Positions 11,801-22,754 of a stretch of DNA of 64,000 bases are shown piece by piece; within the stretch, counting starts at the first letter, position 1; each line of letters starts with the position of its first letter. Under the pieces are notes generated by a model. It saw only the letters and a program-made list of their open reading frames with translations. It was not told where the DNA came from and searched no databases. The stretch is taken from NCBI GenBank assembly GCA_022695795.1, contig MU404055.1, positions 1,550,001 through 1,614,000 of the forward strand, given 5' to 3'. The DNA comes from Biscogniauxia marginata. Its lineage: Eukaryota; Ascomycota; Sordariomycetes; Xylariales; Xylariaceae. A program made the translations under genes and the position numbers.

Positions 11801-12525
11801 CATGCTTGACAGTGCTGCATACCTAGGGTTTCTTGGTATCGGGAAGATCCAAGAAGAACCACGTGACCCAGGAAGTAAACTGTGAGGTGCAGAAGCAGGC
11901 GTGAGTAAGCAACATCCTCTACAAATATTCTATCAGGCATTGGCTCTCTCCGTTAAGTCTGGCAAAGCTGCATACCTCGATGAGATATTAATCTCCCGTG
12001 CGTACCATATATACTACACGAGGGCAATCAAGACATCAAGACAACGAGGAACGCAAGAAGCTAACCCAGCACATCGTCAGATATCGCTACTATGCCTATA
12101 AATATGCTGTTATTAAGAGGAGTCTTTACGAACTCAAGATTTTCTATTGAATATGACCACCAGATGGGGCTTGGAAGATGGCTTTCATACCTTTCAAGAA
12201 GAAGTGCAAGTTAGGCAGATGGAGTAGGTGCCTGAAGAACTACATTGTAGAGCCAGCAGAAAGCGAAAGCAGGTGGTGAATCCAAGCAACGCGTTGTTTG
12301 GCAAGAGACGCGCCAAACACTGAGGCTCTCTGCCCACAGCATTCATGAGCCGTCTTCGATAATGCAAACACACTTTGTTTTTCACGTGCCTCTTCCAAAA
12401 TCACTGGCTTGCACCTAAACATTTCTCGTCGGCCATTAATTTTCACCAACGACGCCGCTTCACTTGACTGAGTTCATGTAACGCTGCATCCACTTCTACA
12501 CTCGTCGGCCATCATTTTCTCGTCA
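8838..12525. other. Intergenic region, no supported gene
   Basis: This 3.7 kb has only short, motif-free open frames on both strands. Small structures include a doubled TTCTCCGGATC near 10820-10845, a short hairpin CCAAGT/ACTTGG near 11535-11551, and two copies of CTCGTCGGCCAT about 75 bp apart (near 12426 and 12501) just upstream of the next gene. Confidence 0.55.
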
Positions 12526-13089
12526 ATGCCAACACTCTGTGTCACCCTAATGCCCACGATGTCCGACCAAGACCCCCCGCCTCGGTATTCTCTCGTTGAT
12601 AACTTCGACGACGATGATCAGCTCTCACCGTTATATTCACCCATGGATAACCACAGTGGCTCCCGTCCGGACCTCAGCCACTGCCCATGCAGCGCGGTGT
12701 GCTTCAATTACTACAACAGATTTGGCGTTTTTTGTAGCGACGTTGACCTGACTGAGGAGGAACTTATGCAGCATCTCTCCGAGACCTTTCTAACCCCGGA
12801 ACCTCAGAAGAACGCTGGCATCGAGGAGGCGGAGGCTGAGACAAAGGCGAAGAAGACGGGCCGACGCAACAAGCTGGCTGCACTTGGCAAGGCAATCACT
12901 GGTGTCCGCGCACTCCTCGTAGGCCTGGTGAAGGGTCTAGGAAAATTGCGAGAAGAGCCAGAGATGGAGGAATCAGAAGAATCCGACCTCCTATATGGTC
13001 GGCGAACTGAGGACTTCGAGGCTACAAGACAGCCTTCGGACTCTGAGCTCGACTTTCCGCCGTACTATTTGCTCCCCGCACTAGAATAA
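12526..13089 (+). CDS. Acidic hypothetical protein with PPxY motif (187 aa)
   Basis: Single exon. Three in-frame ATGs occur (12526, 12550, 12559). The third starts MSDQDPPPRYSLVDN and is the most natural start, giving 176 residues. The N-terminus carries PPRY, which fits the PPxY ligand for WW domains (for example Rsp5-type ubiquitin ligases), followed by an Asp-rich stretch. A Cys cluster (HCPCSAVC) and an acidic helix (DLTEEELMQHLSETF) come next. After that is a basic, amphipathic segment KLAALGKAITGVRALLVGLV that could touch membranes, and an acidic Glu/Ser-rich tail. I do not recognise the family. A role as an adaptor is only a guess from the PPxY motif. Confidence 0.55.
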   Translation: MPTLCVTLMPTMSDQDPPPRYSLVDNFDDDDQLSPLYSPMDNHSGSRPDLSHCPCSAVCFNYYNRFGVFCSDVDLTEEELMQHLSETFLTPEPQKNAGIEEAEAETKAKKTGRRNKLAALGKAITGVRALLVGLVKGLGKLREEPEMEESEESDLLYGRRTEDFEATRQPSDSELDFPPYYLLPALE

Positions 13090-14818
13090 TATGTCTCAAC
13101 GCCAACCTGCCCCCCTTCCTAGACATTTCTCCTGTGAGTTACGGTCTGCCGTGCTCTGATGGAAGCTATTCGACAAGGAAAAGGCAAACGTTCGATGCAT
13201 CTTCGATGCAACGGATAGGTGGTAAGCATTAAGAAACTAGGTAAGTATCCTTGAAAGTACGGTTTCAGCTGCGCGACATACTTCTTGATCACCTTACCCA
13301 TATTTGACATTTAGTACTAACTAGTACATACTTTTAGAGCAGGGATACGCTACCTATATTCTTATGGATGATTGTGGAATCACCCCGAATCGATCGTCAA
13401 GGTCTCTAAGGTTCTCTCGAGGGGGATTAATACATGGTCATGGAATTCAGATGTGAAGATTGGACGTGCTAGTTGGGTAGGGGTATACCTGCTGGGGGGC
13501 TTTCTCGAGCTGGACATGTATGGTAGATCCCTCTCAACTAGGTTACACCTGTAGACCTCGAGTTACCTCCAAGGTCCCAATCACATACTGCTATTCACTA
13601 TAGGGGAGTTATAATTGCAGACCACGACTCCGATCTATTCCCTACGGGAAGAAGGCATTGGTGATGATGCAGTACATGATCGTAGAGACAAGTCATCCAA
13701 CGTAGTGGAAACGCACCAAGTAGCCCCGTGTTTGAGGAATAGTTCACTGAGGACCCTGCGTCTCTATACCTACCCTAACTATTCTAGCCATCTACCCCTA
13801 AGAGCACCATTTGGCTTAACTCCGTACATGCTCGGCGGTTACTAAACGCGCTGCAACGGAGATAGCGAGGCTGCTCGTAACACAATCCATACATGGAGCG
13901 CTGAAGATGGGTTAGATACCTACCTAATCAGACCATTTTAACTAGTCCAGGCCAGTCTCCGGGATGCGCTATAGTGCCTGGTTTTCTGTATCCACAATAT
14001 CCTTGAAGCGCGAAGAGTTGGGCCTGCTAATACTGAAACTTCTTCCGTGCGGCACAGCCGCGAGGCGCCTTGGTAAGCAACACCACCACCTCCTTGTACT
14101 TTATTCTATTTTATTCTAACACAATCAGGTCTAATTGATTATTGCATCGTCCAGAACCCACAGTAGAAAGGGCAACGAGGTCCACGATTATGTCTTTCCC
14201 ATAGCAAGCGAGAAAAGGTACCTACAGCCCTATATGATCTGCAATCTTCCCCCTCGACCCCCTCCTAGGTTGCCGATATGTGAGGGTCTTTTCTGCGAAT
14301 CCGGAAATCAGAGTCAGGCCACCCACATAAGCTGTGCCCCGGCCGTGCAGTTTTCCTAAAACCGTCAGAAGACCCGTCTCGCGCGTCAAAAGCCAGCCGG
14401 GCCAACCTGGGGGTTTCTACGGATCAATGACGGACCCCGAGGGACGTGTTGCCGCCAAGCGGCTTAGTCCACGATCTAGCCTCAGCTCATAGATCAGCCA
14501 GTCCTTTTCCCCCAAGCCAGGCAGCGAGAAGTTATTCTACATTCGTTCAGTAGCCGGCCAATAGTAGTCTTTCATAAATACCATCGTTCCCAGAATCCTT
14601 CACCAGCCACTACGAAAACAAGATGCGCCTGGGCGAAGAGGTCTTTGGGAATTGAAACTAGGCATCGTTTTCTTTCCAATCGGTCGTGCTGTTCGGAGAC
14701 TTACCGTCAGGATCGGATCCCCTGGCCAAGACATAAGTCCTCCCCGGCGGAGATCATCTCAGCGTGGTAAAAGTACACGAGGAGGACGCCCCCCCTCGGT
14801 TCCCTCCGCGCGCAGATC
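13090..14818. other. Intergenic region, no supported gene
   Basis: This is about 1.7 kb between two plus-strand genes. No frame has coding character. It contains scattered TACCTA/TAGGTA words and short TTTATTCTA repeats near 14100. The last few hundred bases should hold the promoter of the downstream gene. Confidence 0.5.
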
Positions 14819-14873
14819 ATGACCAATCACATTTCGAAAAGCGAGGGTTTCGAGTTTCTCGATTACAAATCCT

Positions 14874-14905
<32 letters not shown>

Positions 14906-15730
14906 GAGGGCTCTCTCGATAAGACCGATATAGCCGTCAAGCACGACGCCTTCTGGAGCTACTGCGGTCCGCTGCTCTCCGGGTCGGCAGACCTCCCCGA
15001 GAACCTGCACGAGTGGGCCGCGGCGGCGCTGTCGAGCTCCCTGCTCCCGCTGCTGCTGCCGTTCCTGGCCTTCGCGAACGAATTCGTCAGGAGCCGTGGC
15101 CTAGGTCACTACTGGCTCACCATCCGCGCGACCAAGGCCACCCGTGAGTTCGACAAGCCGAGGTGGCACACGGACGAGCTGTTCTTTAGCGGCGGCGGCG
15201 GTTTCCGGATGATGCCCCGGGAGACTACGAGAGAGAAGCAGCAGCTAGATCTGCAGACGGACTGGAAGCTGTGCGCCACGATCCTCGGCCCGTCCACGCT
15301 GTTCATCCCCGCCGAGCACCAAGCAGCGGCGCGTAAGACCCAGCGCTCAACGAGACGGGCTCTAGCCACCGACCACTCGTGCACTTCGATCCGGTGCGTC
15401 GGATGCGCGTCCGCGGCGGACGCGGTCAGGGAGCGCCTCGCAGCCGCGCTCGCGCCCCTGGGCAGGGTGCAGGCCGCGCCGGGCGAGTGCTCCTTCTTTC
15501 GCATCGGGCAGGACTGGGGCGCTGTGCACTCGGAGCCCTGCATGCGTGAGGGCGACCGGATATTCGTCAACGTCGTGCCGGGGAGGAGGGACGAGCTGGG
15601 GAACCTGATGGCCAAGTGGGGGATGAGCTTCCCGAGATCCTGGTGGATCGCTCCGAGGGGGAGGAAGGAAGGGACCAAGGCTCGAATCGAAAGGGAAATA
15701 ATAGCTGATGAATCAACGCAGAAAAACTGA
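14819..15730 (+). CDS. Putative 2OG-Fe(II)-oxygenase-like protein (DUF1826-like)
   Basis: A single exon of 303 residues in a GC-rich block. Residues 18-29 are a Ser7-Ala5 run encoded by TCG and GCG triplets. The conserved-looking core is YWLTIRATKATREFDKPRWHTDELFF (residues 98-123), then WKLCATILGPSTLFIP (149-164), then GECSFFRIGQDWGAVHSEP (222-240), GDRIFVNVVPG (245-255) and a C-terminal LMAKWGMSFPRSWW. His117-x-Asp119, His237 and Arg247, ten residues on, have the order and spacing of the metal and 2-oxoglutarate ligands of double-stranded beta-helix dioxygenases. The LCATILGPSTLFIP strand recalls DUF1826 proteins. Cys188, Cys193 and Cys196 (SCTSIRCVGC) could add a metal site. The substrate is unknown. 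The enzyme call is inference from ligand spacing. Confidence 0.65.
14871..14906. repeat. TCG/GCG trinucleotide microsatellite in coding sequence
   Basis: Tandem TCG then GCG triplets encode the Ser/Ala homopolymer near the N-terminus of the oxygenase-like protein. Length variation here would stay in frame. Confidence 0.85.
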
Positions 15731-18301
15731 TATGGCCATATGGACTCCTGGTATCACATTTGTTCTTTGGTTAGCCAGGGCTATGATCAAGGCTTAACCC
15801 CCTCCCCTTTCCCCTAATCTTTCTATCTATCCTTGCGCATATGTTGTTTCATTAGTGCATCTTGGCTGCTATTTCCAGAGCTTAATAGATACCCATGGAT
15901 ACTTGTTTTATACAAAAATATTGATATATTTATCCCGTCAAATTGAAAACCGACGCTCACGACAGGTCTACACTAGCTGTGCTCACAGAGGGGGGATGCG
16001 CAGTACTGTCAACGATAACTGCACCGAGGACCAAGCCAGGTCTTGCTACTCAGTCTAGCAGATTATACGATTGTTTCGTACCAAGACGCCATGACTAGTT
16101 CACGAAGCCTTTAGATACACGGCTTTTTCAACGCGCTTAGATATTGGTGGATGAAGTTTTGTCAGAAAAATCCTATCCCGACGGGACCATGATTTCTTTG
16201 GATTACATGAAACGTGGATACATACATACTATATGAGTGCTATCGTATGCGAAAGAGACATGACTTGCACCCGACCTCTAGGAGACTACTGCTATGCTTC
16301 GAAAGGCTATGTTGCTCACGCCAGAGTCTAAATTCCCCGAACACGAGTTTCCATCCTCTATGCGTACGAAGCCTGCGACAATGTAGTAGCTCCCAGCATC
16401 TCTTTGAGGGTGTGGTCGCGTCCGCATGGAGCCAGGTTGCTTTTCCAGCGCCTTGAGCTTGCATCTCCTTTACCGCACGCAAGGCAAGAAATGGTGTAGA
16501 GGGTATACAAGGAGAGGACAACTACCTAGATCGGGGTGACTCGTTACCGTGGATCCATGGTACGTGCTAATGACTCGCATGTCGATCGATCAACGGAGAG
16601 TTAATGTACAACATTTCTAAGCCCACACCGTTCCGCAAGGCGTGTCTCAGTCAGTCTAAGCAGCATCGAACAAAAATACCAATCATGGAATTCTATCTGG
16701 GATATTTCAGAATTCGATATGCGGGCGTCGGCATAGCTGTCACAGTCTCATAATTAGGTGTCTATGATCCATCCTCCTGTTCCAATAGGATCGTCCGGGG
16801 GTGTCACGACCGAATTGATAATTTACTGACTAGCATGTTCTGGCGGTAAAAACTGGAGGCTTTAGACATACCCGTCACTCTTGATTCATGTGGTGGATCG
16901 TCGGTCTTAGATTTTGACCTAGGGCTTAGATCTTGATCTTGGCGGTTGCACCCGTAGTGCGAGTTAGCACGCGATGCTGCATGCAGCCTCATGTCAATAC
17001 AGAGACTGTCGCACGCCTGAACTGCCTTGGCATCAATTTGAAAGATAATTGAAGAGATACGATGATAATATTGGGCATTTCTCTGCAGGCTGTGCTCGTT
17101 GATGGTTTCAACTCTAGACAAAGCATTCCAGGAGTCGAGGTGCAGAAGTCATTATGAATTAACTTTTACAAGTGGGTCGATTATAGCATGTTGGCCTGAC
17201 TGCTGTAGCTTTTCTATCACTTCTGATCCAGAGCTTCATCCTCTCCTATGTGTACGTATTCCTGAATTTCTATAGGATAAACACGCACCCCTGTTAGGCT
17301 TTGTCTTCAATAACATGGCTCACTATATGCAACTAGCAGCGAGACCCAGTAGGGCTTCTACGCTGGGGATTATGAGAAGATTTAATATGACTTTACCTTC
17401 ATAGACATCTTTCTTTACGTCGCCAGCCCGCACCTCGCGGATTTCTGCAGACAATGGGATAGTCTTCTGGCTATGACTGACACGAACGTCTGCGGGACGA
17501 ACGGACAAGGTTGAAAAGTACTTCAATCACTACGATCTTGAGCTCAAAGCTCACTAGACCCCGATTGGGGAGAAAGTGAAGGCTATCGAACACGTTCCTT
17601 AGCATTGCTGACTCTGTGACCGAGTTCGGAATTATTCGAAAGGTACCTAGGCACTTGAGCCTCAGTGCACTTCAACTCAAAAAGGTCTCATGTGTCTTCG
17701 TACGAGCAGTTTGTTTATCGAGTGATGAAGCCTGGACGGGCTGACGAGGCGCCTGTACGCGCGCAGAGGTCCGCAAGGCGGCGAACATCGCGAGTTGCTT
17801 CTTACTAACTTGGGCCTGGGCAGAACCGCGAGGGGTATTTTTACGAGACGCTCAAATTTGAATCTTCAAATCCCCGGTGGAATTAGAATAGACCGGGTCA
17901 TCGTATTTCTGTAACTCTCGGTGACTTCATATACCTTCATTATGTAGCTCCTAGAAATCCGGGATGTAAGCTTTGACGCTTTACGCGAAGGATGTCGGAG
18001 TGGGTGAGATGGAAGTTTCTTTTTCCAGCTCGGAATGCCATCAGTTCTAGAACGTGCTCTTTCTCGTTTCATCTTTGTATTGCTTTACCTCCGATACAAA
18101 GAACAACTCGGATTCGAGAAACTTGCCGTTTGTTCCGCTACCTACCTAGTCAGTTGTCATCCAACATGGCCAATATTTTTGTTTTAGGCGGAGAGTGGGG
18201 ATTTATATACAACAGCTTGAAGGATCCGGATTTATGGGTGAGATGTCTCAAGGTAATAATCAAATCCACATATTCCGGTGTGCGAAAGAAGCTAATAAAA
18301 C
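15731..18301. other. Intergenic region, no supported gene
   Basis: About 2.6 kb of mixed composition. Frames up to about 105 codons exist but look random. An open frame that begins at 17992 and overlaps the next gene in another phase (MANIFVLGGEWGFIYNSL from 18165) might be an upstream exon, but no GT-AG junction I tried joins it in phase. Confidence 0.45.
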
Positions 18302-18940
18302 ATGAAGAGGGCCAGCTCGACGCGGTCCATCGCGGCATCGATATCGACATCGATATCGATCACGCAGACCCCCGGGACCCTAGAGGAGCTCCGGACGTCC
18401 CTGCGGCTCGGCAGCTCGTCCGAGGCGGAGGCGCTGCTGCGCGCCTGGCCGGTCAAGGAGGCCTTCCACAGCTTCGTAAACCGGTGTCTGTCCTCCCGCG
18501 GCCCGGAACCCCGGCCGATCCCGGACTGGAAGGTCGTCGACGGATACCTCCACGAGAAGCGGCTCGACGCGGATGTGCGCAAGGGAAAGAAGAAGAAGGA
18601 GGGAGAGGGAGAGGCGCTGGAGGAGCGCGTCGCGGGCGAGTGCCTCCAGAGGCCGTACGAGCCCCTGCCCCACGTGGCCATGTTCGTGCTGCGGATGGCG
18701 CGCTTCATGGACACCGAGGAGGGCGGGCGGTTCGATGTCGGTCCGAGGAGGCTGGTCAAGAAGCCCGGGCGCGAGTTCGATCGCTGCGTTAGGGCTACGC
18801 AACTGCTTGGGTTCTTGCTGAAGCGCCATCGTGAAGGGGCGGTCGTGGGAAAAGGGAAGGGGAAAGGGGAACAGGAGAGCGAGACGGACAAGGACGAGAA
18901 GGAAGGGGACATCATTCCAACTAAATCGGTAGGAATTTAA
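18302..18940 (+). CDS. Lys/Glu-rich hypothetical protein (212 aa)
   Basis: Single exon in a GC-rich block with G/C-rich third positions. The N-terminus has a Ser/Ile/Thr repeat produced by a hexanucleotide tract (ATCGAT/ATCGAC). A probably helical folded part follows: TLEELRTSLRLGSSSEAEAL, LLRAWPVKEAFHSFVNRCLS, then a basic KGKKKKEGEGEALEE insertion, then PYEPLPHVAMFVLRMARFMD and CVRATQLLGFLLKRHREG. The C-terminus is a charged Lys/Glu tail. No family recognised. The opposite strand is also open but gives Ser/Arg/Pro low-complexity sequence, typical of a shadow. The true N-terminus may lie in an upstream exon. Confidence 0.55.
   Translation: MKRASSTRSIAASISTSISITQTPGTLEELRTSLRLGSSSEAEALLRAWPVKEAFHSFVNRCLSSRGPEPRPIPDWKVVDGYLHEKRLDADVRKGKKKKEGEGEALEERVAGECLQRPYEPLPHVAMFVLRMARFMDTEEGGRFDVGPRRLVKKPGREFDRCVRATQLLGFLLKRHREGAVVGKGKGKGEQESETDKDEKEGDIIPTKSVGI
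18337..18360. repeat. Four ATCGAY hexamers (self-complementary)
   Basis: ATCGAT, ATCGAC, ATCGAT, ATCGAT in tandem, at the start of the Lys/Glu-rich gene. It is near-palindromic, so it can pair with itself. Confidence 0.9.
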
Positions 18941-19862
18941 GTGAGGACTTCAGATAAAAAAGAAGTTCCGGGTCTTTCACCTCTAATATCTTGTCTACCT
19001 ATATCTCACCACCGAACCGAATCGCTACGAGTCTTAGAGACCCATACTACCTCCTCAAGTGTTCCGGTCGATGCTAAATGTCTATAATGACTTCGAGGTA
19101 GGGAATCTCTACTGTATAAACCATATCAGTATGTTCATAGAACCACTTAAGGTGATAGGTGAAAGTGCTCTTCTAGTTCAGTGAACTCGCTCTGGATCAG
19201 ATGACCCCAGTCTCTCCCGGAGAACCCGAAATACCACGTTTAGTACGTAAATATCACTCATTTACATGTCGTAGAACTGTAATTGTTTGACAGAAAGGAA
19301 CTCAAGGTATCTCATGATTGTGCCCAACACAGATGGTGAGGGGACAAGAAAACTAGAAAAACTAAATAATAGTAGCAGCGGCAATGGTACTTGTTGTAAT
19401 AGTAGTAGTCCGTCTCAAGCTATAGAACATTGGTGCCTATTGGCGGCAGTTATACAAAAGAGATAGAATGACTATTCTCTCGAAGGTTTGTTCTCCTTAC
19501 ATCAACAGCGGCAGGGCTCGTCTGTCAACTGCCCTAGGTCAGCCCTGGGCTTTCCTGACCCACATACACTTCGGCCTTTGTCCTCTCCTGCAACCCCTTT
19601 CAAAGATGGGAAAAAAGATTAAGACGAAAAAAAAGAACAGACGTAACGAGAAAGATCCATTAGAGCCATCCTCAGAATAACGCCAGGTGCTGATCAGTAA
19701 AAGGTATGTGGGCCGTAAAAGGTATAAACAAAGGCCTTATACACGTGGGGGAAGACGTCGAGATCAACTCTCTTCTGATGAATGATCAGTTTGAGAGATC
19801 GGGAGTATAGTCACAACCTGCCATTGACTGCAGACATGCTATTTTTCAAGGAAGTACTGCAA
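18941..19862. other. Intergenic region between convergent genes
   Basis: About 0.9 kb between the ends of a plus-strand and a minus-strand gene. It should contain both 3' UTRs and terminators. A short Lys-rich frame (70 codons, 19468-19680) ending KKIKTKKKNRRNEKDP has no other support. Confidence 0.5.
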
Positions 19863-22754
19863 TTAACGGCCAATGGCGCTAATTCTAGCACCGGACGGGC
19901 GGTGCACAAGGCTGGCCGCATGCTTGCCGACAAGGCCAGGTTCCTGGGGAATTGCCTCGTTCTCACTGCGCTCAGCCAATTCATCTTCGTCATCTTCGAC
20001 AATCTTAGTAGGAATGTCGTTATGGACATTGTACTGTTGGCTCGACCGCTCTGGAGTAGTCATAGTCGATGCAATCGACATAGCAGTGCTGCTTCGGTTC
20101 GGAATCAGATCCGGCGTAGGAGGGATGCTAGATGTGCGCCCAGAGGGGTGAAGCATACTGTCCTCACCAATGTCAGAGTTGGCAATGCCATCTTCACTCT
20201 GAGCATTGGAGAGATTGCTCTGCCGACGGTACGATCTGATTGATGATTCAATGTCGGCATCCTGGGCAAGCTGCAAGCCTTCCACAGCAGCCTGGCATTG
20301 CTCTGCGATATTTCTGATGATATGAGCAATAGCATCAGTCTTGTCCTTGAGATGACGATCGGCAACATCGTTGAAGCTGGCAGTGGATTGACGCTTGTTG
20401 ATAGGCCGTCCAGAGTGATCTATTAAATGATTAGCCAACAGTCCGATATGCAAGACAAACGTTATTATGCATTAAGACCTACCGTCTTCTTGCTGCTCCT
20501 CACTTTCGTCAAAACCCTCTTCGATCTCACCGGCAAGATCCTCTCTCGAGGTAAGAGATTGGGCGAGATGCTCCATATGATGCGACTGTCCACCGATCAA
20601 GCTGCGCAAGTGTAAGACCACTCTACGGGCTTCATCTCGTTGTCGCACAATGGTGGCATTGGTATGCTGCAGAGCAGCCAGTTCCTTCTTGTTTCGCTTG
20701 CGTTCTCGCTCAAGTTCTTCCGCAATCTCCTGCTGGAGGACAAGTGCCTCTAGGGCATCATCACGCTGCTTCTCAGTGCCCGTAAGACGGACAGTAAGAC
20801 GGCTGTTATCATCCTTCTGCTGATCGAGGAGACCAGCCAGTCGTCGGTTCTCACGCTTATGATTCTCAATCTTAACTTTGAGATCTTGCGTTTCCTTGGT
20901 CAGTGTCTCGGCAAAGGCCTGGAATTTGAGGAACTATATTACAGGTTAATCAAGCTGAATTTAGGTATTGGTGGACACCAATGACTTACCTGTTGTTTCC
21001 AGCTCTCAAGCTCCTCGACCAAGTAGTTGTTACGCTTCGTAACCTTGTTCAGCTCTGTATCCATGCGGCCCTTCAGGTTGATGAAGTCTTGCCATGCTTC
21101 CATGGCATCACGTGAGTATTGGTTGCGTTCTCGGACGATTTCATTTAGATGTCTCATTGACACCTTTGTCATCAAAGGCTTCTTGACTGATCCACCGAAC
21201 ACAGCCTTCAATCCAGAGTTACGTCCCTGTAATATGTTAGTTACCAAACCTGGCACTAAACGCACAAGCCAACCAAACTTCAAACTCACCATTTTCTCGC
21301 AGACATGATCCATAACAGACATGACCGCATCCTGGTTCCACCATTCTGGATCCTGGATCGACTCAACCTCCCCACGCATGACAATAATCTGACCAGCAGG
21401 AACCAGTTTACCACCCCCATAAGCAGATCGGAGGTGTTGGGGGACACCCGACGGAGTCACATCGCCATTCAAAGCCTGAGTAAGCCGGGTCACGAATTTG
21501 TTGCGCTGGCCGGGGTTCAGTGCGGTAGGTGGACTTGACGTTAGGACAAAATTGCGATCTAGGTCAATCACCAAGGCATCTGTGGGTGCCGTGAATAGAG
21601 ACCTGCACTCGGCAGTGATACCTAGAATGTAGGGGCCAGGCTCTTCGACAAGCTCCTTAGTATGTCGGGCGTGAACGACCGGAACATAAAGACCGCTCCA
21701 CTCGTATACTCGAACGCAGAACCGGACAGTTTCGGCGGCCATGGTGAGCATAGCAGGATAGTGGCTGACGAAGATAATACGACGAGTGGGAGAAATCGCC
21801 GCCTCAATGACTCCTACAATGTTGGGGATAGACAAGCAGGTCCAAAGCGGCCACATGGCGAAATTCTGAAAGCCTGTGGGCGAGGAAGGGAATTGGTAGC
21901 AGAGTGCGTAGTCCTTCATGTCAATTCGGACCAAGTCGTTCAGTCGTGGGGCTGGGAAGCTCAGGATTCGAGAAACCTCCTCGGCGTGAAATAGGTTAGT
22001 TGCCTTGTTCCAATGGATCCACATTCCCCGAAGGTAGTCTCCGAGAAGATTGTAAAGGGGGTATCGTGAAAGGAAGGATAGACAGTAGGGAATCCAGTAG
22101 GTCTCGTCCGGATTGTCATAGTAGTCGGGTTCTGTTCGCTTCCTCAAATCCCTAATCGTATCGGCCCTCTTCTCGTCCGCCCGCGACCACACACGAAGGC
22201 AAATTCCGTATAGAGTATGGGAAGAATCCTGCTGGAGAACGAAGGCATGGTGAACGCAGTGGGGCTGGCTACGGCCAGTACAAATCTCGACATCATGCGG
22301 GAAACAAGCCTATGGTTGTCAGTACCAGGAAAAAGTGACGCTGTAGGGAGCCAAGACATACTCTCATAGCAGCGTGCAACGCTCGAGCAATGTCGTTATC
22401 CTGCTCAAGTCGTGGGCTGCTCCCAAGGATCTCGGGGAGCCAGAATTGACCGACAGCGCCTTTCATATGTCCAATCTTGCCCTGGGCTGGTGCAGGAGCC
22501 TTCACCCATTGCGACGGTTCTCTTCCCACACCACAGACCATATAGGCATGGGTTAAGGTCTTGGGTGTTCGCTGCTGAGGCTTGCTGTTGAGAGTGCCAG
22601 GAATTGGCTGGGTGATTCGCGAGTGAAGAGACGAGGTCCTGCTGGGAATGATCAGGTTGTTGTCGCCCTGGTCGCCGCGGGTGCTCGGGCGAGCATCGCG
22701 ATCGCTAGTACGCGGCCGCGTAAACGAGGAGTGTGTGTTGAGTGACGGCGCCAT
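19863..22754 (-). CDS. DENN domain and coiled-coil protein, putative Rab GEF
   Basis: Five exons can be joined without breaking frame: 22362-22754, 21290-22309, 20990-21226, 20483-20933 and 19863-20419 (introns of 52, 63, 56 and 63 bp), giving 885 residues. The start is chosen because GCCACC directly precedes ATGG, a perfect Kozak context; an in-frame ATG 33 bp upstream is weaker. The N-terminus is a disordered Ser/Arg/Thr region. The DENN module follows: THAYMVCGVGREPSQW, HHAFVLQQDSSHTLYGICLR, then the core YWIPYCLSFLSRYPLYNLL and RRIIFVSHYPAMLTMAAET, then GLYVPVVHARHTKELVEEPG. After about residue 490 a long coiled coil runs to about 690. The C-terminus is Ser-rich with an acidic patch (EDDEDELAER). 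DENN proteins act as guanine-exchange factors for Rab GTPases in membrane traffic; the Rab partner is unknown here. Confidence 0.92.

Noticed and set aside
17992..18792. 266-codon open frame overlapping the 212-residue gene in another phase
   Set aside because: Its second half is Arg/Ala/Gly/Pro-rich shadow translation of the GC-rich gene; no intron was found that joins its first part to the real frame.
18292..18915. 207-codon frame on the opposite strand of the Lys/Glu-rich gene
   Set aside because: Ser/Phe/Pro low-complexity mirror of Lys/Glu codons, a typical shadow.
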